Assembly (NCBI GenBank): GCA_016290295.1
Contig: JAEETJ010000013.1
Span: 1-64,000 of the forward strand
Source: Bacteroidales bacterium
GTDB lineage: Bacteria > Bacteroidota > Bacteroidia > Bacteroidales > WCHB1-69
Length of the DNA: 64,000 nt
Direction of reading: 5' to 3'
The notes under the pieces are model-generated. The model searched no databases, was not told the DNA's origin, and was given only the letters and a program-made list of their open reading frames with translations. Positions 31,345-40,998 of this stretch are shown here, one piece after another (positions within the stretch are counted from its first letter, which is position 1; each line of letters begins with the position of its first letter). A program made the translations under genes and the position numbers.

Positions 31345-33120
31345 TCATCGCTCAATCAACAGCACTCCGCTTACGGACCAGTGGCTGAAGCTGCCGCCCA
31401 GGGGCTCTCCTTGGGGGATGGCGACGGTAATGGTATGATTGCCAGGCTCTAAGCCGCTGAGGTCGAAATAGACGGGCTGTGTGGCGGTGCCGGGGCACCA
31501 GCCGCTGCGGGAGTAGTCGCTGCTCGACATGCCGTTCCAGAAATTGCCGCTTACGGGGTTCCATTCGCGATAGCGGCCACAGTCGCAACGCCAAGGAGTG
31601 TAAGTGAATGCAGGTTTCCCGTCAATCAGGATGGTGTTGGTCTTGGGCGTGAACTCGTCGCCACCATCCCAGCCACCATGGCCGGTACTGATGTAACGTA
31701 AGCGCACTTTCTCATCTTTATTTGCAACATAGAAGCTGGCAGTCAAACTGTCTGTAGCGAACAATTTTCCATAGTTCTGTCCCGCCATCTCCAGCACATT
31801 GCAAGTGTTGAAAAGAGAATAGATGGATTCTGGATTCTTTTTGCCACCATCTTCCCATAACTCGCTGCCTGGATAGGATTTGATGTCAAGGGTTACCTTG
31901 TGGCCGCCACCATCGTAATTGCCAATCCATATTCCAATCCATACTTCATCCTGTAGTAGGGGAGCCAAATCCGTCACTTCCTGTTTGTAATAGGTTTCGT
32001 CAGCCCATTCGAGGCCGTCTATTTTAACACGGTCGTTGAATTGTCCAACTCCGAAAGGCGTGAAGAAGCGCATCAGCTCTACAGGAGGCTGGTAAACGAA
32101 CGAGGAAATGTAATATTCTTTCAAACGGCTTATGGCAGACATTATTCCCTGATATTTCTGTCCATCTTTTCCCATGAAAATGGGCAGGGAATCCGGATGA
32201 TTGTTGATTCCATCAAAGAAATTAGGTTCAAGTTTATTACTGGCTCCCGGAATGACAAACACACTTCCCGTGCGGTCGTAGGCATCGCCGTTGCTGCGTT
32301 GGTGCAGCTCAATGAAGGTTTGGTAGTGGCTCGGAAGTTTCGGAAGGCGCACCCGCTTCAGGGCAAGGGTGCCTCCAGCAAAATGCAGTACACTGTCGAA
32401 AGGCGTGTTGGCACGGTAGTTGCCTTCAATATGATTGTTTTTTTGTCCCCAACTCAATTGTACATCATCGAAAATACGGGTGGTGATGACAAGTTTCTGT
32501 TTCTTGATTTGGGAAAGCTCACGGCCTGTGATGCGCTGGAAGTTAATATAGCCATCTCGGAAGGGCTTGATGCCTGCCTGCTTCCATAATTCTGTTTTGG
32601 ACAGTTGCAGATAGGTTTGGTTGTTTCGTTTGAAGCAAACCAAAATGCCCTTGAACCGTCCGTAATAAGGAATCGGATTGATATCGTAAGGATAATCCTG
32701 CACAAAGAACTCCATCGTGTTGCTGTTGATGTGGCAGGTGTAGCGGGTGAGGCCGTTCACGCGGGCGGTGTCGTAGGCAATGTCGCTGCGACTGAAGGCG
32801 GAGGCTACCTCATAACAATCCGAATTTTCTAAACCTGCGAATTTTGCTAACTGAAAGCAACTGTCTTTTTCAAAGTTGATAATCGTTATTTCATGGGCAT
32901 AGCCAGGTACAAAAGGTCCTGTGCCTTCTTCCGACTGTATCTGATATTCAGGATAATTCAACACGATTTTCATGAGCGAGGTGTCGATGCTTTCCCCATA
33001 ATCATATACGTGGTATGTGAAAAGATTGGCGCTCTTGGCGATTTTCACAGGCTTGGGCTGTGCGAAAGCTGTTGCGGCAAAGCAACAGGATACTAATAAA
33101 AGGCTAATTATTTTTTTCAA
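31345..33120 (-). CDS. PNGase F-like peptide-N-glycosidase, secreted
   Basis: A 591-residue protein; signal peptide 1-20 ending TAFAQ. Residues about 21-240 are an N-terminal extension like the bowl domain of type II PNGases. The catalytic part starts about 245 with YDRTGSVFVI (candidate for PNGase F Asp60), VELMRFFTPFGVGQFND, and the C-terminal sub-domain STGHGGWDGGDEF (Glu489, aligning with PNGase F Glu206), TILIDGKPAF, CDCGRYREWNP and SRSGWCPG. PNGase F releases intact N-glycans from asparagine. The start is a TTG, since no ATG gives a signal peptide. No sorting domain is visible. Its presence points to use of host or dietary glycoproteins. Confidence 0.9.
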   Translation of the reverse strand: MKKIISLLLVSCCFAATAFAQPKPVKIAKSANLFTYHVYDYGESIDTSLMKIVLNYPEYQIQSEEGTGPFVPGYAHEITIINFEKDSCFQLAKFAGLENSDCYEVASAFSRSDIAYDTARVNGLTRYTCHINSNTMEFFVQDYPYDINPIPYYGRFKGILVCFKRNNQTYLQLSKTELWKQAGIKPFRDGYINFQRITGRELSQIKKQKLVITTRIFDDVQLSWGQKNNHIEGNYRANTPFDSVLHFAGGTLALKRVRLPKLPSHYQTFIELHQRSNGDAYDRTGSVFVIPGASNKLEPNFFDGINNHPDSLPIFMGKDGQKYQGIMSAISRLKEYYISSFVYQPPVELMRFFTPFGVGQFNDRVKIDGLEWADETYYKQEVTDLAPLLQDEVWIGIWIGNYDGGGHKVTLDIKSYPGSELWEDGGKKNPESIYSLFNTCNVLEMAGQNYGKLFATDSLTASFYVANKDEKVRLRYISTGHGGWDGGDEFTPKTNTILIDGKPAFTYTPWRCDCGRYREWNPVSGNFWNGMSSSDYSRSGWCPGTATQPVYFDLSGLEPGNHTITVAIPQGEPLGGSFSHWSVSGVLLIER

Positions 33121-33217
33121 GGCTGGGATTTTTTGTGCAATAATAATTGATTTTATGTAATTGATAGTGTATGTGTGATTTTTAATAAGCAGGCAAGAAT
33201 TCGTATTTTAACAGAAA

Positions 33218-34426
33218 CTAGTATAGCATTCCGAACAGATACAGTGGAATGCGTTTTTTGTAGCCAGTGTCATTGTTGTCAATGGCCAGAAAACTCAGAG
33301 GCTCGTCTTTTATCTGGTCGAAAGTTTTGTTTGCACCGCCTACCTCAAACAGATATTGTTTGTCCACTAAAAAATCACCTTTTACGGGATATTCAATCTT
33401 GTACTGCTGGCGTAATTGGTTCAGGAAGAAGGTCTCGCGTACAGTTCCAATTTCAATGTTCGCACCCAAAGCGTACATCAGATTTGTGTTGTTGAGGAAA
33501 ATTTTTTCGGGTCTTCCAAGAGATTTCAAATTTTTAGTGTTGTCCATCAAAAGCATCAGCAGGTCGGCACGTTGCAGGGCATAAAGCATTTTCATACCTT
33601 GATTTCTGTCTGTTCCCAATTGTCCGTATAAACTGCTCATGGTGGGAACTTGAGGCACACTTTGTGCTAACACAATCAGCATTTTCTTTGTCTTTTCAAT
33701 GGTGGCGACAGTAACCTCATCAATTAGCGGGTAATCACTTTCAAGAATCTGGTTTACAATATGTTGCAGCCTGATTTCATAACCCGACCGAATGTCTTTA
33801 TAAAAGGGATAATAACCATGCTGCAAATAAGCATTAAAATGAGGCTGGATAGTACCTAATTGTTCTTTTATTTCAATAGCGATCTGTACATGTTGTTGCA
33901 ATATATCGGTTAAACTGTATACTGGTATGGAAGCCAAGTCCTCAAACTGAAGATATTCACGAAATGACAATCCAGGCAAATGATAATCTATAAGTCGCCT
34001 CGATAAGTCTCCCTCACCGGCTTCCAACTGTAGCATAGACGAACCCGTAAACACAATGTGTAAATCGGGATACTCATCATAAATGTTTTTGAGGACAGTT
34101 TGCCAATAGGGATAATAATGCACCTCATCTATAAACAGATAACGGCCTCCTTGATGGTAATAGAAATCGGCTAATTCTTTCAATGAATGGGATTTAAACC
34201 ATAGATTATCCAATGAAATATATAAGGCATCATCTACTTTTGGGAAAGCTTGCAATATATGTTGCAAAATAAGTGTGGTTTTCCCAACTCCTTTCGAACC
34301 TTTTATCTCAATCAGTCGGTCTTCCCAATCAATTTGTTTCATCAAGGGTCGAATGTATTTAAAATTAACCGTTGACAGAAAATTGTGGTAGCTTTTTATA
34401 ATAGGTTGTAAATCATATTGTTCCAT
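33218..34426 (-). CDS. AAA_14/DUF4143-type ATPase
   Basis: A 402-residue P-loop ATPase. Walker A IKGSKGVGKTTL (about 41-52), Walker B RYLFIDEVHYYP, sensor-like IVFTGSSMLQLE. The C-terminal part has the DUF4143 features: TDRNQGMKMLYALQRADLL, FLNNTNLMYALG, and a nuclease-like end (FLVDKQYLFEVGGANKTFDQ). Members of this large family are widespread, usually of unknown role, and often behave as selfish or defence-like islands. I chose ATG 34426. Its upstream region carries a strong pair of inverted repeats. Confidence 0.87.
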   Translation of the reverse strand: MEQYDLQPIIKSYHNFLSTVNFKYIRPLMKQIDWEDRLIEIKGSKGVGKTTLILQHILQAFPKVDDALYISLDNLWFKSHSLKELADFYYHQGGRYLFIDEVHYYPYWQTVLKNIYDEYPDLHIVFTGSSMLQLEAGEGDLSRRLIDYHLPGLSFREYLQFEDLASIPVYSLTDILQQHVQIAIEIKEQLGTIQPHFNAYLQHGYYPFYKDIRSGYEIRLQHIVNQILESDYPLIDEVTVATIEKTKKMLIVLAQSVPQVPTMSSLYGQLGTDRNQGMKMLYALQRADLLMLLMDNTKNLKSLGRPEKIFLNNTNLMYALGANIEIGTVRETFFLNQLRQQYKIEYPVKGDFLVDKQYLFEVGGANKTFDQIKDEPLSFLAIDNNDTGYKKRIPLYLFGMLY

Positions 34427-34445
34427 AATATTTTTATTTAGACTG

Positions 34446-34453
34446 CAAAAGTA
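34446..34453 (-). promoter_or_regulatory. -7 promoter element TACTTTTG for the AAA ATPase gene
   Basis: CAAAAGTA on the plus strand, 20 nt before the leftward start codon. Confidence 0.55.
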
Positions 34454-34505
34454 TAAAATATTTTTCAATTATGCAATATAATTTTGCACAAAAAAATATA
34501 TATGG

Positions 34506-34616
34506 ACACTAAAATAGTTTAAATTTTAGTGTATGAAAACACTAATACTAGAATAATATTGGTTGTAAATTGCAAAAAAGTATTTGTAAACACTAAATTT
34601 GTTTAATATTTAGTGT
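34506..34616. promoter_or_regulatory. Twin 27-nt inverted-repeat operator candidates (ACACTAAA...TTTAGTGT)
   Basis: Copy 1 (34506-34532) and copy 2 (34590-34616) both have outer arms ACACTAAA / TTTAGTGT around a centre containing GTTTAA; they agree at 23 of 27 positions. They start exactly 84 nt apart, eight helical turns. Extra half-sites ACACTA (34539-34544) and ACTAAA (about 34624) lie nearby. They sit between two divergent genes, upstream of both promoters. Confidence 0.75.
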
Positions 34617-34758
34617 CTATAGATACTAAATAATATTAGGATTTAATACACAGCGGTGATAATATGGTTCAGCTCAAGCTGAATAATATTGAGATAATCA
34701 AGTGCAAAGATAGTTTTTTTTATTGAATTACTTTACCAAATGTAATACTGAATTTTTG

Positions 34759-34766
34759 TATCTTTG
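34759..34766 (+). promoter_or_regulatory. -7 promoter element TATCTTTG for the alpha-2-macroglobulin gene
   Basis: TATCTTTG lies 24 nt before the ATG at 34791. Confidence 0.6.
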
Positions 34767-34790
34767 CAAGGTGTTATATACAAGTGAATT

Positions 34791-37700
34791 ATGAGACAAA
34801 AGACAAAATCTTTTTTGCGCCTTTTCTTCATGCTGTGCCTGCTGCTACCATTGATAGCCTTTGCCCAGTATGACTCGGGAGAAGACATTCCCTACGAAGA
34901 GTTGTGGAAAGGCTACAAAAAATGCGACAAGGAACAGGTGCATAGTGCCAACGGACGGCTGAATGTGTTGCAGCGCAAGGCAGAGAAAGACCATGATGAA
35001 TACCAATTATTCAAGGTAGTATACCATCGTGCTTTGCTGAATAACAACCATAACAGTTCATGGTCCTATACCCAGTCGCTGTTGTATCTGGACTCCATGA
35101 AAAAACAATTCAACTTCACCAATCCAAGCTATAATGGCTTGATTGACTATATGATAGCAGAACTTCTCGGCGAATACAGAATACGGAATTATTCAAAATT
35201 GCAACATGCTGACTTAGGCTTGACAGATTTTCACACGCTTGACCAATGGTCGCAAAGCGAGGTGGAAAATACCAGCGTCAAATATTATGAAAACGCTTTT
35301 TCTCTGATGAGTCAAGATGGTTCTTTGAAGTATTATGATTTTGATTTCATGTATAGGGATACAGCTTTTTATGCCATGTTACCCTGTGAAAATATAGGTT
35401 TGTATGATGTGATATTGCTTGACCTGCTGTATCGAAATGATTGTCCTGCCACAACCAAAGAAAAGCTGCTGGAACAGGCTTTGAGCATACATCATTTGCC
35501 GAAGGACTTGGACATCATCATTGAATATGAATTGCTGAAAGCATTTAAAAAAATTGAGGATTTTACCCTTCCTTTGGATTCTAACCGGCATTGGAGGCAG
35601 CTGATGGCATTGGAGGCGAAATACGGTGAGCATTACGCTTTGACTTATACGAAAGGAATACTTTGTTATGGTATAGCTCATTATGCGAAGCATCAAGATT
35701 CCGAGATCTTACCCAAAGCTTTGAATTTTTTTGAGGAGACACTGCAAAAATCGCATAGCAAGTATTATAGCCATAATGCCCGAAATTATCAGGAGCAGAT
35801 TAAAGACAGATATATTTATTCGCATATTATTCAGGAAGATTATATGCCCTCGGCTCGTTTAATGCTTCCTATTAGTTATAAAAATATTGACACACTGTAT
35901 GTTACTATTATCAAAACCAAAACTTTCCGTCGTGCTTCCTATAAATATTACGAGGATAACAGTCTGAGAACTGATAATTTGACGGGCAAGGGTTGTAAGC
36001 AACTCAGACGGCAGAGTTTTGATCTGAGTCATTCCACTCCAAACACATATCATACCACCGACCTCTTTCTGGATTCTTTGCCGACAGGAAATTATGTGCT
36101 GCTGTTTCACACTGAGCCCGAGTGGGATTCGTCAAATGTCATGATGACGAAAAGTATAAAAGTGACCCATGCACATCTTTCAGTTAATTATTTGATATAC
36201 AATCGTTCTGTTTTTACAGCCACTGACCGTCAGACTGGGGAACCTTTGCGACACAAGTGGCTGAATTTGGAGCATAATCTGGATGTTTATACCACTGATA
36301 AACATGGCCAAGTGCTGGTTAAGCGTTATATATATTGGTCTACTCCTATTGATTTTTATTATAACAAGTCTGATAAGTATTCATATGATTATAGATCACC
36401 CTCAACTTCCTTGCGGCAACAGTGGTATCTGAGATCTTATTCTCCACCATCAAAATTCAGGGAACTTGTTTTGGATCGCGGCATTTATCGTCCAGGCCAG
36501 TCGGTTCACTTCAAATATATCTGTTTTGAAAAGGGGAAGACTGTTCCCAATCGTCAGATAATGGCTGTGTTGCATGGTCCGAAAGGGCAATACAGTGATA
36601 CACTCCGTTTGGTGACCAACAAATTCGGAAGTGCGGCTTCCTCTTTCAAACTGCCGGCAAATTTGATAGGGAAGTACCATATTGGTATTTGTGAGGTAGG
36701 CAATAACAATAAAGTATATTATGATTATCATTATGATTATCAATACAAGGGCTGTGAATATTTTGAAGTTGCCGAATATAAACTGCCTACTTTTACGGTG
36801 ACATTGGAAGACTGCACAAAGGAAGTTTGTCAGGGTGATACTTTGCCGATACGGGGTCAAGTTGTCTCCTTGGCAGGTGCACCTTTGTCTGATGCGACGG
36901 TGAATATCAAATTGTCGTTTGGCTCTCAATACCGTTCTTATACAGTCTTTTGTGACGAGAAAGGTTGTTTTGAATATCCTTTTGTCACGCTGAAAAATTC
37001 GGAATTTGATAAACCCCGCGGAATTTCCTATTCGAAAGATAATCCGAATGATTATGAGCTGAAAGTGGAAGCACTTGCAACGGATGTGAATGGAGAAACA
37101 CAGCGTGCGGAGAAAACCTATATGATTCCGGAGCGAGCTTTGAATATCCGGTTTGAGGGTTGTCAGTCGATAGACCAATGCGCTAATTCATCAATACAAT
37201 GGCAGATTCAGGTGGAAAATGTGCAGCAAAAAGTGCTTTCAACCCCAGTTTATGTTAGGGTGACGCATCTGCGGCAACCCACGGAATACCGTGAATGTAT
37301 ATTCTCCACCTCTTATCAACAACCTACCGATCCTTTGTATTCGAAAGAGGAATATAAACGATATTTTCCCGAGTACAGTTTCAATCCCAAGGTGAACGAC
37401 AGGAATTCTTGGCTTGTTTTGGACACTGTATATCAGCTTTGCCAGTCCTTTGATGAGAATCCTCTTTTGCAGATTCCTATTTCCGATTGGCAGAAGGGAT
37501 CGTACAAGGTGGAGTTGAAGGCGTATGACAATCACCACCGGGAGGAAATTGTGGTGAAGCATTTTGACATTTATCGCACTGACCAGCATGTAAGTGGCCG
37601 CTATGAGCCGGTTTGGGTAGAGTTGTCTGATACCACAGCTTTGGGTGATTCCCTGTCCGTGATGGTGGGAACCAGCTTGCCCAATGCGGTGGTTTTGTGT

Positions 37701-40700
37701 GAGGTATATCAAGGATTCAAAAAAATCTATACCGGAGAGTTACGGCTCGACAATGAATACAAAACCATCAAGGTTCCAAGCAAGAAAAAGGGTCATTACC
37801 AGGTGAATGTATCTGTTCAGGTGGTTAAAAACGGGTTTTTATATACTGATGAAGACCAAACGGAACTGGTTCACCCGCCTGTGCCCGATATTGTTCCCCA
37901 GGGGTTGGAAATCAACTTGACCCACTGGAATAACAAGCTGGAGCCGGGGGCTCAGGAGCATTGGGAAGTTCGGATCAAAGACACGAGCAGTACTGACACA
38001 AAGACTTCCGAACTGCTGACTTGGATGGTGGATGGCAGCATCTATGAAATCAGCAAAGAACGTGCTTTTGACGGAATACCTCCGATGTTTCCAAAGTTTA
38101 AATTTCCAGCAAAAGTGCGACCGATAACGGGGAGCCTTTCTGTGGGCAGCATCAATCATACCGATGTTGCACAAACCCGCCCGAGTAGAGGCATACACCC
38201 GTATGGGAATTTTTCAGAGGTATACCATGGATCTGTTTTTCAGCAGTTTACATATTTTGTCTCTGACAATACGGTTAGTGCCCGGCGTGTCACCCCTGGA
38301 AGGTCTGTTTCTTCTGCTTTGTCTTCATTGGAAGGGGTTTCTTCTGTAGATGGGAATATGACCGCTGTGAGAGGCAACCGTAGTGATGGTGCGGTGATAA
38401 TCGTGGATGGTGTTCGATTGGATGGCGGTATGTTAGAGGAGACGGTTACCTATAAAAAGATAGTTGCCGTTAAAGATGAGTCGAAGGGGCCTGTATCATT
38501 GAACAACTCATTTGAGAGTGCCAGAAATTCCTCTTTGTCTTCCAGTGATTTCGTGTTCGACAAGAACATCCGTTTTCGAAGCGATTTCAAGGAAACCGCC
38601 TTCTTTTATCCTCAGTTGGAGTCTGATATTTTGGGAAGGGTAAGCATTGATTTCAAGCTACCGGACCAATATACGCGCTGGCATTTTTATGCGCTTGCCC
38701 ATGCGGAGAATGGTCGTAGTGGGTGGCTTACCCGACAGATAGAGTCCAGCAGGAGTTTGATGATTCAAAGCAATGCCCCGCGTTTCCTTCGGGAGGCCGA
38801 CACCATGCTTTTCCAAATCAAAATCACCAATCTTAGCGATACCGTTATGGATGGCAAAGCGGTTGTGCGCTTTTTCAATATGGCAGACGACAGTCCACTG
38901 GATATACTGGTTCGGCAGAAGGACAGCCTTCAGGATTTCCGCTGCCAGGCTCACGGCACACAGTCTGTGGCTTGGCAAATTGTCGTTCCGAAAGGTGTGG
39001 AGGCCGTAGGCTACCGTGTGCTGGCTCAGGCAGGGCACTATGGCGATGGGGAGGAAAATGCGCTTCCCGTATTGCCCAATCGCTCGCTGATGACGGAGAC
39101 CATGCACTTTTTTGTGCCCGCCCAACAAAATCAGACTTTTACTTTCCAACGCTTCAAACAGGCGGATTCTCCTACTTTGGAGCATTATTCCTTCTCGGTG
39201 GAGGCTTGTACCAATCCGGTATGGAATGTGATGCTGAGTCTGCCTTACCTGATTCGTTACCGCTATGAGTGCAACGAGCAGATATTCTCCCGTGTTTATG
39301 CCAATGCTTTGGCAGCGCATATCATCAAATTATACCCTTCTGTCGGAGAGCTATGCCGTCAGTGGCGCAATGACACCATCAATCATCCGCTGTATTCAGA
39401 TTTGGATAAAAATCAGCAATTCAAGGATATTTTGTTGGAAGAAAGTCCTTGGCTGATGGAAGCGAAGAATGAGCGTAGTCAGCGGAAGAATATCGCGGCC
39501 TTATATGAGGAAGAAAGACTGGAAAGACAAGTGAATGCCCAATTGAGAAAGTTGCTGAACAGACAATTGGCACAAGGAGGCTGGGACTGGTATGGTTGCC
39601 AGTATTTTTCGCAGTTTGTGACCAACCATATTGTGGCCGGCTGTGGCAAAATGGAGCGTATGGGAATATGGATTCCTGAAATGCATTATGCCATGAAACG
39701 GGCGATAGCGGCGATGGATAAAACTCAGTCAAAGGCATTCGAGCATTATTGTGAGGAAAAAGCCAAGTACGGCAATGCGGTTTTTCCATTTTCAGAAACA
39801 GATGTGCAATACCTTTATGCCCGCTCCTTCTTTGATTGCGATACCCAATGGTTGGCTTGTCCATACGTGCAAAATCTGATCAAATGGGCTGTTGGAAATA
39901 TTAACCAGGCAACTTACACCCGGCGGGCAGAAGTGGCGTTGTTCCTATTCCGCATCGGTCGCAAGCAGGAAGCCGAAAATATCATGGAGGGACTTCGCCA
40001 GCAGGCCGTCAGAAGCGATGATTTGGGAATGTACTGGAAATCGAAGGAGTCCACGTTCTTCTACTACTATCCCTGGTATGAGGCGCCTATTGAACGCCAT
40101 GCGTTGATCATGGAGGCTTTTTATGAAATATCTCCTGTCCCGGAGGAATTAGCGGCCATGAAACAGTGGCTGCTGATGCAGAAAAACCAGACCCACTGGT
40201 CCAATACCTTGGCCACAACCAATGCCGTTTATGCCATCATGCTTGGCGAAACAGCGGAGCAACTTCAACCTTCGGACACACGGATTTCGCTTGGAAATGC
40301 TGTATTCGGGTCGACAAACAACCAGACTTCCGATGGGGGAAATGTTTATTTCCGGCATACTTGGGTGAAAGATGAAATCACACCAGAGTTGGCGGAAATC
40401 AAGGTGGAGACCGACAGTGTGCATTCCACTTATGGTGCCTGTTATTGGCAGTATTTTGAAGATATGGATAAGGTGACCGCTGCTACCAATGGCTTAGGAA
40501 TAGAAAGAAAAATTTGCCATATTATCGAAAACGGAGCGGGAAGACGCATAGAAGAGGTTACGGCAGAAAATCCCGTTCGAATTGGGGAGAAAATATTGGT
40601 GCGACTGCTTGTAACTACCGACAGGGATTTGGAATATGTGCATGTGAAAGACTTGCGTGCGGCGGCTTTTGAGCCGGTCAATGTGCATGAACGCAATGAA

Positions 40701-40913
40701 CGGGTAAACGGCTTGTCATACGTGGTCAGTCCGCGCGATGCGGCCACAAATTTCTTTTTCAAGCGACTGCCTACGGGAACGTATGTGCTGGAGTATGAAT
40801 TATTAGCAACGCAAAAAGGCGTTTTCTCCAACGGTGTGACCACCGTTGAGTGCATGTACGCACCTGAATATCGGGCCCAAAGCGATGGATCCTGCGTGAA
40901 AGTGGTGGAATAA
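34791..40913 (+). CDS. Alpha-2-macroglobulin family protein with plug-like insert
   Basis: A 2040-residue protein; signal peptide 1-25 ending IAFAQ. It has many macroglobulin (MG) beta-sandwich domains; DRGIYRPGQSVHF at about 561-573 matches the conserved MG2 motif. At about 1163-1205 an insert (SSALSSLEGVSSVDGNM, then AVRGNRSDGAVIIVDGVRL) looks like a TonB receptor plug domain. FKETAFFYPQLESDILGR and the thioester-type motif ECNEQ (Cys1494 to Gln1497) follow, then the helical thioester domain (about 1490-1800). Bacterial A2M traps attacking proteases in the envelope; here the motif is CNEQ rather than CGEQ. There is no neighbouring PBP1C gene, the usual partner. No lipobox. Confidence 0.9.
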   Translation: MRQKTKSFLRLFFMLCLLLPLIAFAQYDSGEDIPYEELWKGYKKCDKEQVHSANGRLNVLQRKAEKDHDEYQLFKVVYHRALLNNNHNSSWSYTQSLLYLDSMKKQFNFTNPSYNGLIDYMIAELLGEYRIRNYSKLQHADLGLTDFHTLDQWSQSEVENTSVKYYENAFSLMSQDGSLKYYDFDFMYRDTAFYAMLPCENIGLYDVILLDLLYRNDCPATTKEKLLEQALSIHHLPKDLDIIIEYELLKAFKKIEDFTLPLDSNRHWRQLMALEAKYGEHYALTYTKGILCYGIAHYAKHQDSEILPKALNFFEETLQKSHSKYYSHNARNYQEQIKDRYIYSHIIQEDYMPSARLMLPISYKNIDTLYVTIIKTKTFRRASYKYYEDNSLRTDNLTGKGCKQLRRQSFDLSHSTPNTYHTTDLFLDSLPTGNYVLLFHTEPEWDSSNVMMTKSIKVTHAHLSVNYLIYNRSVFTATDRQTGEPLRHKWLNLEHNLDVYTTDKHGQVLVKRYIYWSTPIDFYYNKSDKYSYDYRSPSTSLRQQWYLRSYSPPSKFRELVLDRGIYRPGQSVHFKYICFEKGKTVPNRQIMAVLHGPKGQYSDTLRLVTNKFGSAASSFKLPANLIGKYHIGICEVGNNNKVYYDYHYDYQYKGCEYFEVAEYKLPTFTVTLEDCTKEVCQGDTLPIRGQVVSLAGAPLSDATVNIKLSFGSQYRSYTVFCDEKGCFEYPFVTLKNSEFDKPRGISYSKDNPNDYELKVEALATDVNGETQRAEKTYMIPERALNIRFEGCQSIDQCANSSIQWQIQVENVQQKVLSTPVYVRVTHLRQPTEYRECIFSTSYQQPTDPLYSKEEYKRYFPEYSFNPKVNDRNSWLVLDTVYQLCQSFDENPLLQIPISDWQKGSYKVELKAYDNHHREEIVVKHFDIYRTDQHVSGRYEPVWVELSDTTALGDSLSVMVGTSLPNAVVLCEVYQGFKKIYTGELRLDNEYKTIKVPSKKKGHYQVNVSVQVVKNGFLYTDEDQTELVHPPVPDIVPQGLEINLTHWNNKLEPGAQEHWEVRIKDTSSTDTKTSELLTWMVDGSIYEISKERAFDGIPPMFPKFKFPAKVRPITGSLSVGSINHTDVAQTRPSRGIHPYGNFSEVYHGSVFQQFTYFVSDNTVSARRVTPGRSVSSALSSLEGVSSVDGNMTAVRGNRSDGAVIIVDGVRLDGGMLEETVTYKKIVAVKDESKGPVSLNNSFESARNSSLSSSDFVFDKNIRFRSDFKETAFFYPQLESDILGRVSIDFKLPDQYTRWHFYALAHAENGRSGWLTRQIESSRSLMIQSNAPRFLREADTMLFQIKITNLSDTVMDGKAVVRFFNMADDSPLDILVRQKDSLQDFRCQAHGTQSVAWQIVVPKGVEAVGYRVLAQAGHYGDGEENALPVLPNRSLMTETMHFFVPAQQNQTFTFQRFKQADSPTLEHYSFSVEACTNPVWNVMLSLPYLIRYRYECNEQIFSRVYANALAAHIIKLYPSVGELCRQWRNDTINHPLYSDLDKNQQFKDILLEESPWLMEAKNERSQRKNIAALYEEERLERQVNAQLRKLLNRQLAQGGWDWYGCQYFSQFVTNHIVAGCGKMERMGIWIPEMHYAMKRAIAAMDKTQSKAFEHYCEEKAKYGNAVFPFSETDVQYLYARSFFDCDTQWLACPYVQNLIKWAVGNINQATYTRRAEVALFLFRIGRKQEAENIMEGLRQQAVRSDDLGMYWKSKESTFFYYYPWYEAPIERHALIMEAFYEISPVPEELAAMKQWLLMQKNQTHWSNTLATTNAVYAIMLGETAEQLQPSDTRISLGNAVFGSTNNQTSDGGNVYFRHTWVKDEITPELAEIKVETDSVHSTYGACYWQYFEDMDKVTAATNGLGIERKICHIIENGAGRRIEEVTAENPVRIGEKILVRLLVTTDRDLEYVHVKDLRAAAFEPVNVHERNERVNGLSYVVSPRDAATNFFFKRLPTGTYVLEYELLATQKGVFSNGVTTVECMYAPEYRAQSDGSCVKVVE

Positions 40914-40963
40914 ACAGTAGTCAGAAAAAACTATTGTCTATATTTCTATTCAATGAATTTTTG

Positions 40964-40971
40964 TATTTTTG
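40964..40971 (+). promoter_or_regulatory. -7 promoter element TATTTTTG for the TetR-RND operon
   Basis: TATTTTTG lies 27 nt before the tetR ATG at 40999. Confidence 0.6.
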
Positions 40972-40998
40972 CACGCTGAAACGAAAAACGTGCAAAAA

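Noticed and set aside
34430..34790. Mobile element ends around the AAA ATPase gene
   Set aside because: The inverted repeats are both on one side of the gene, no target duplication or transposase is visible, and their symmetry fits operators better.
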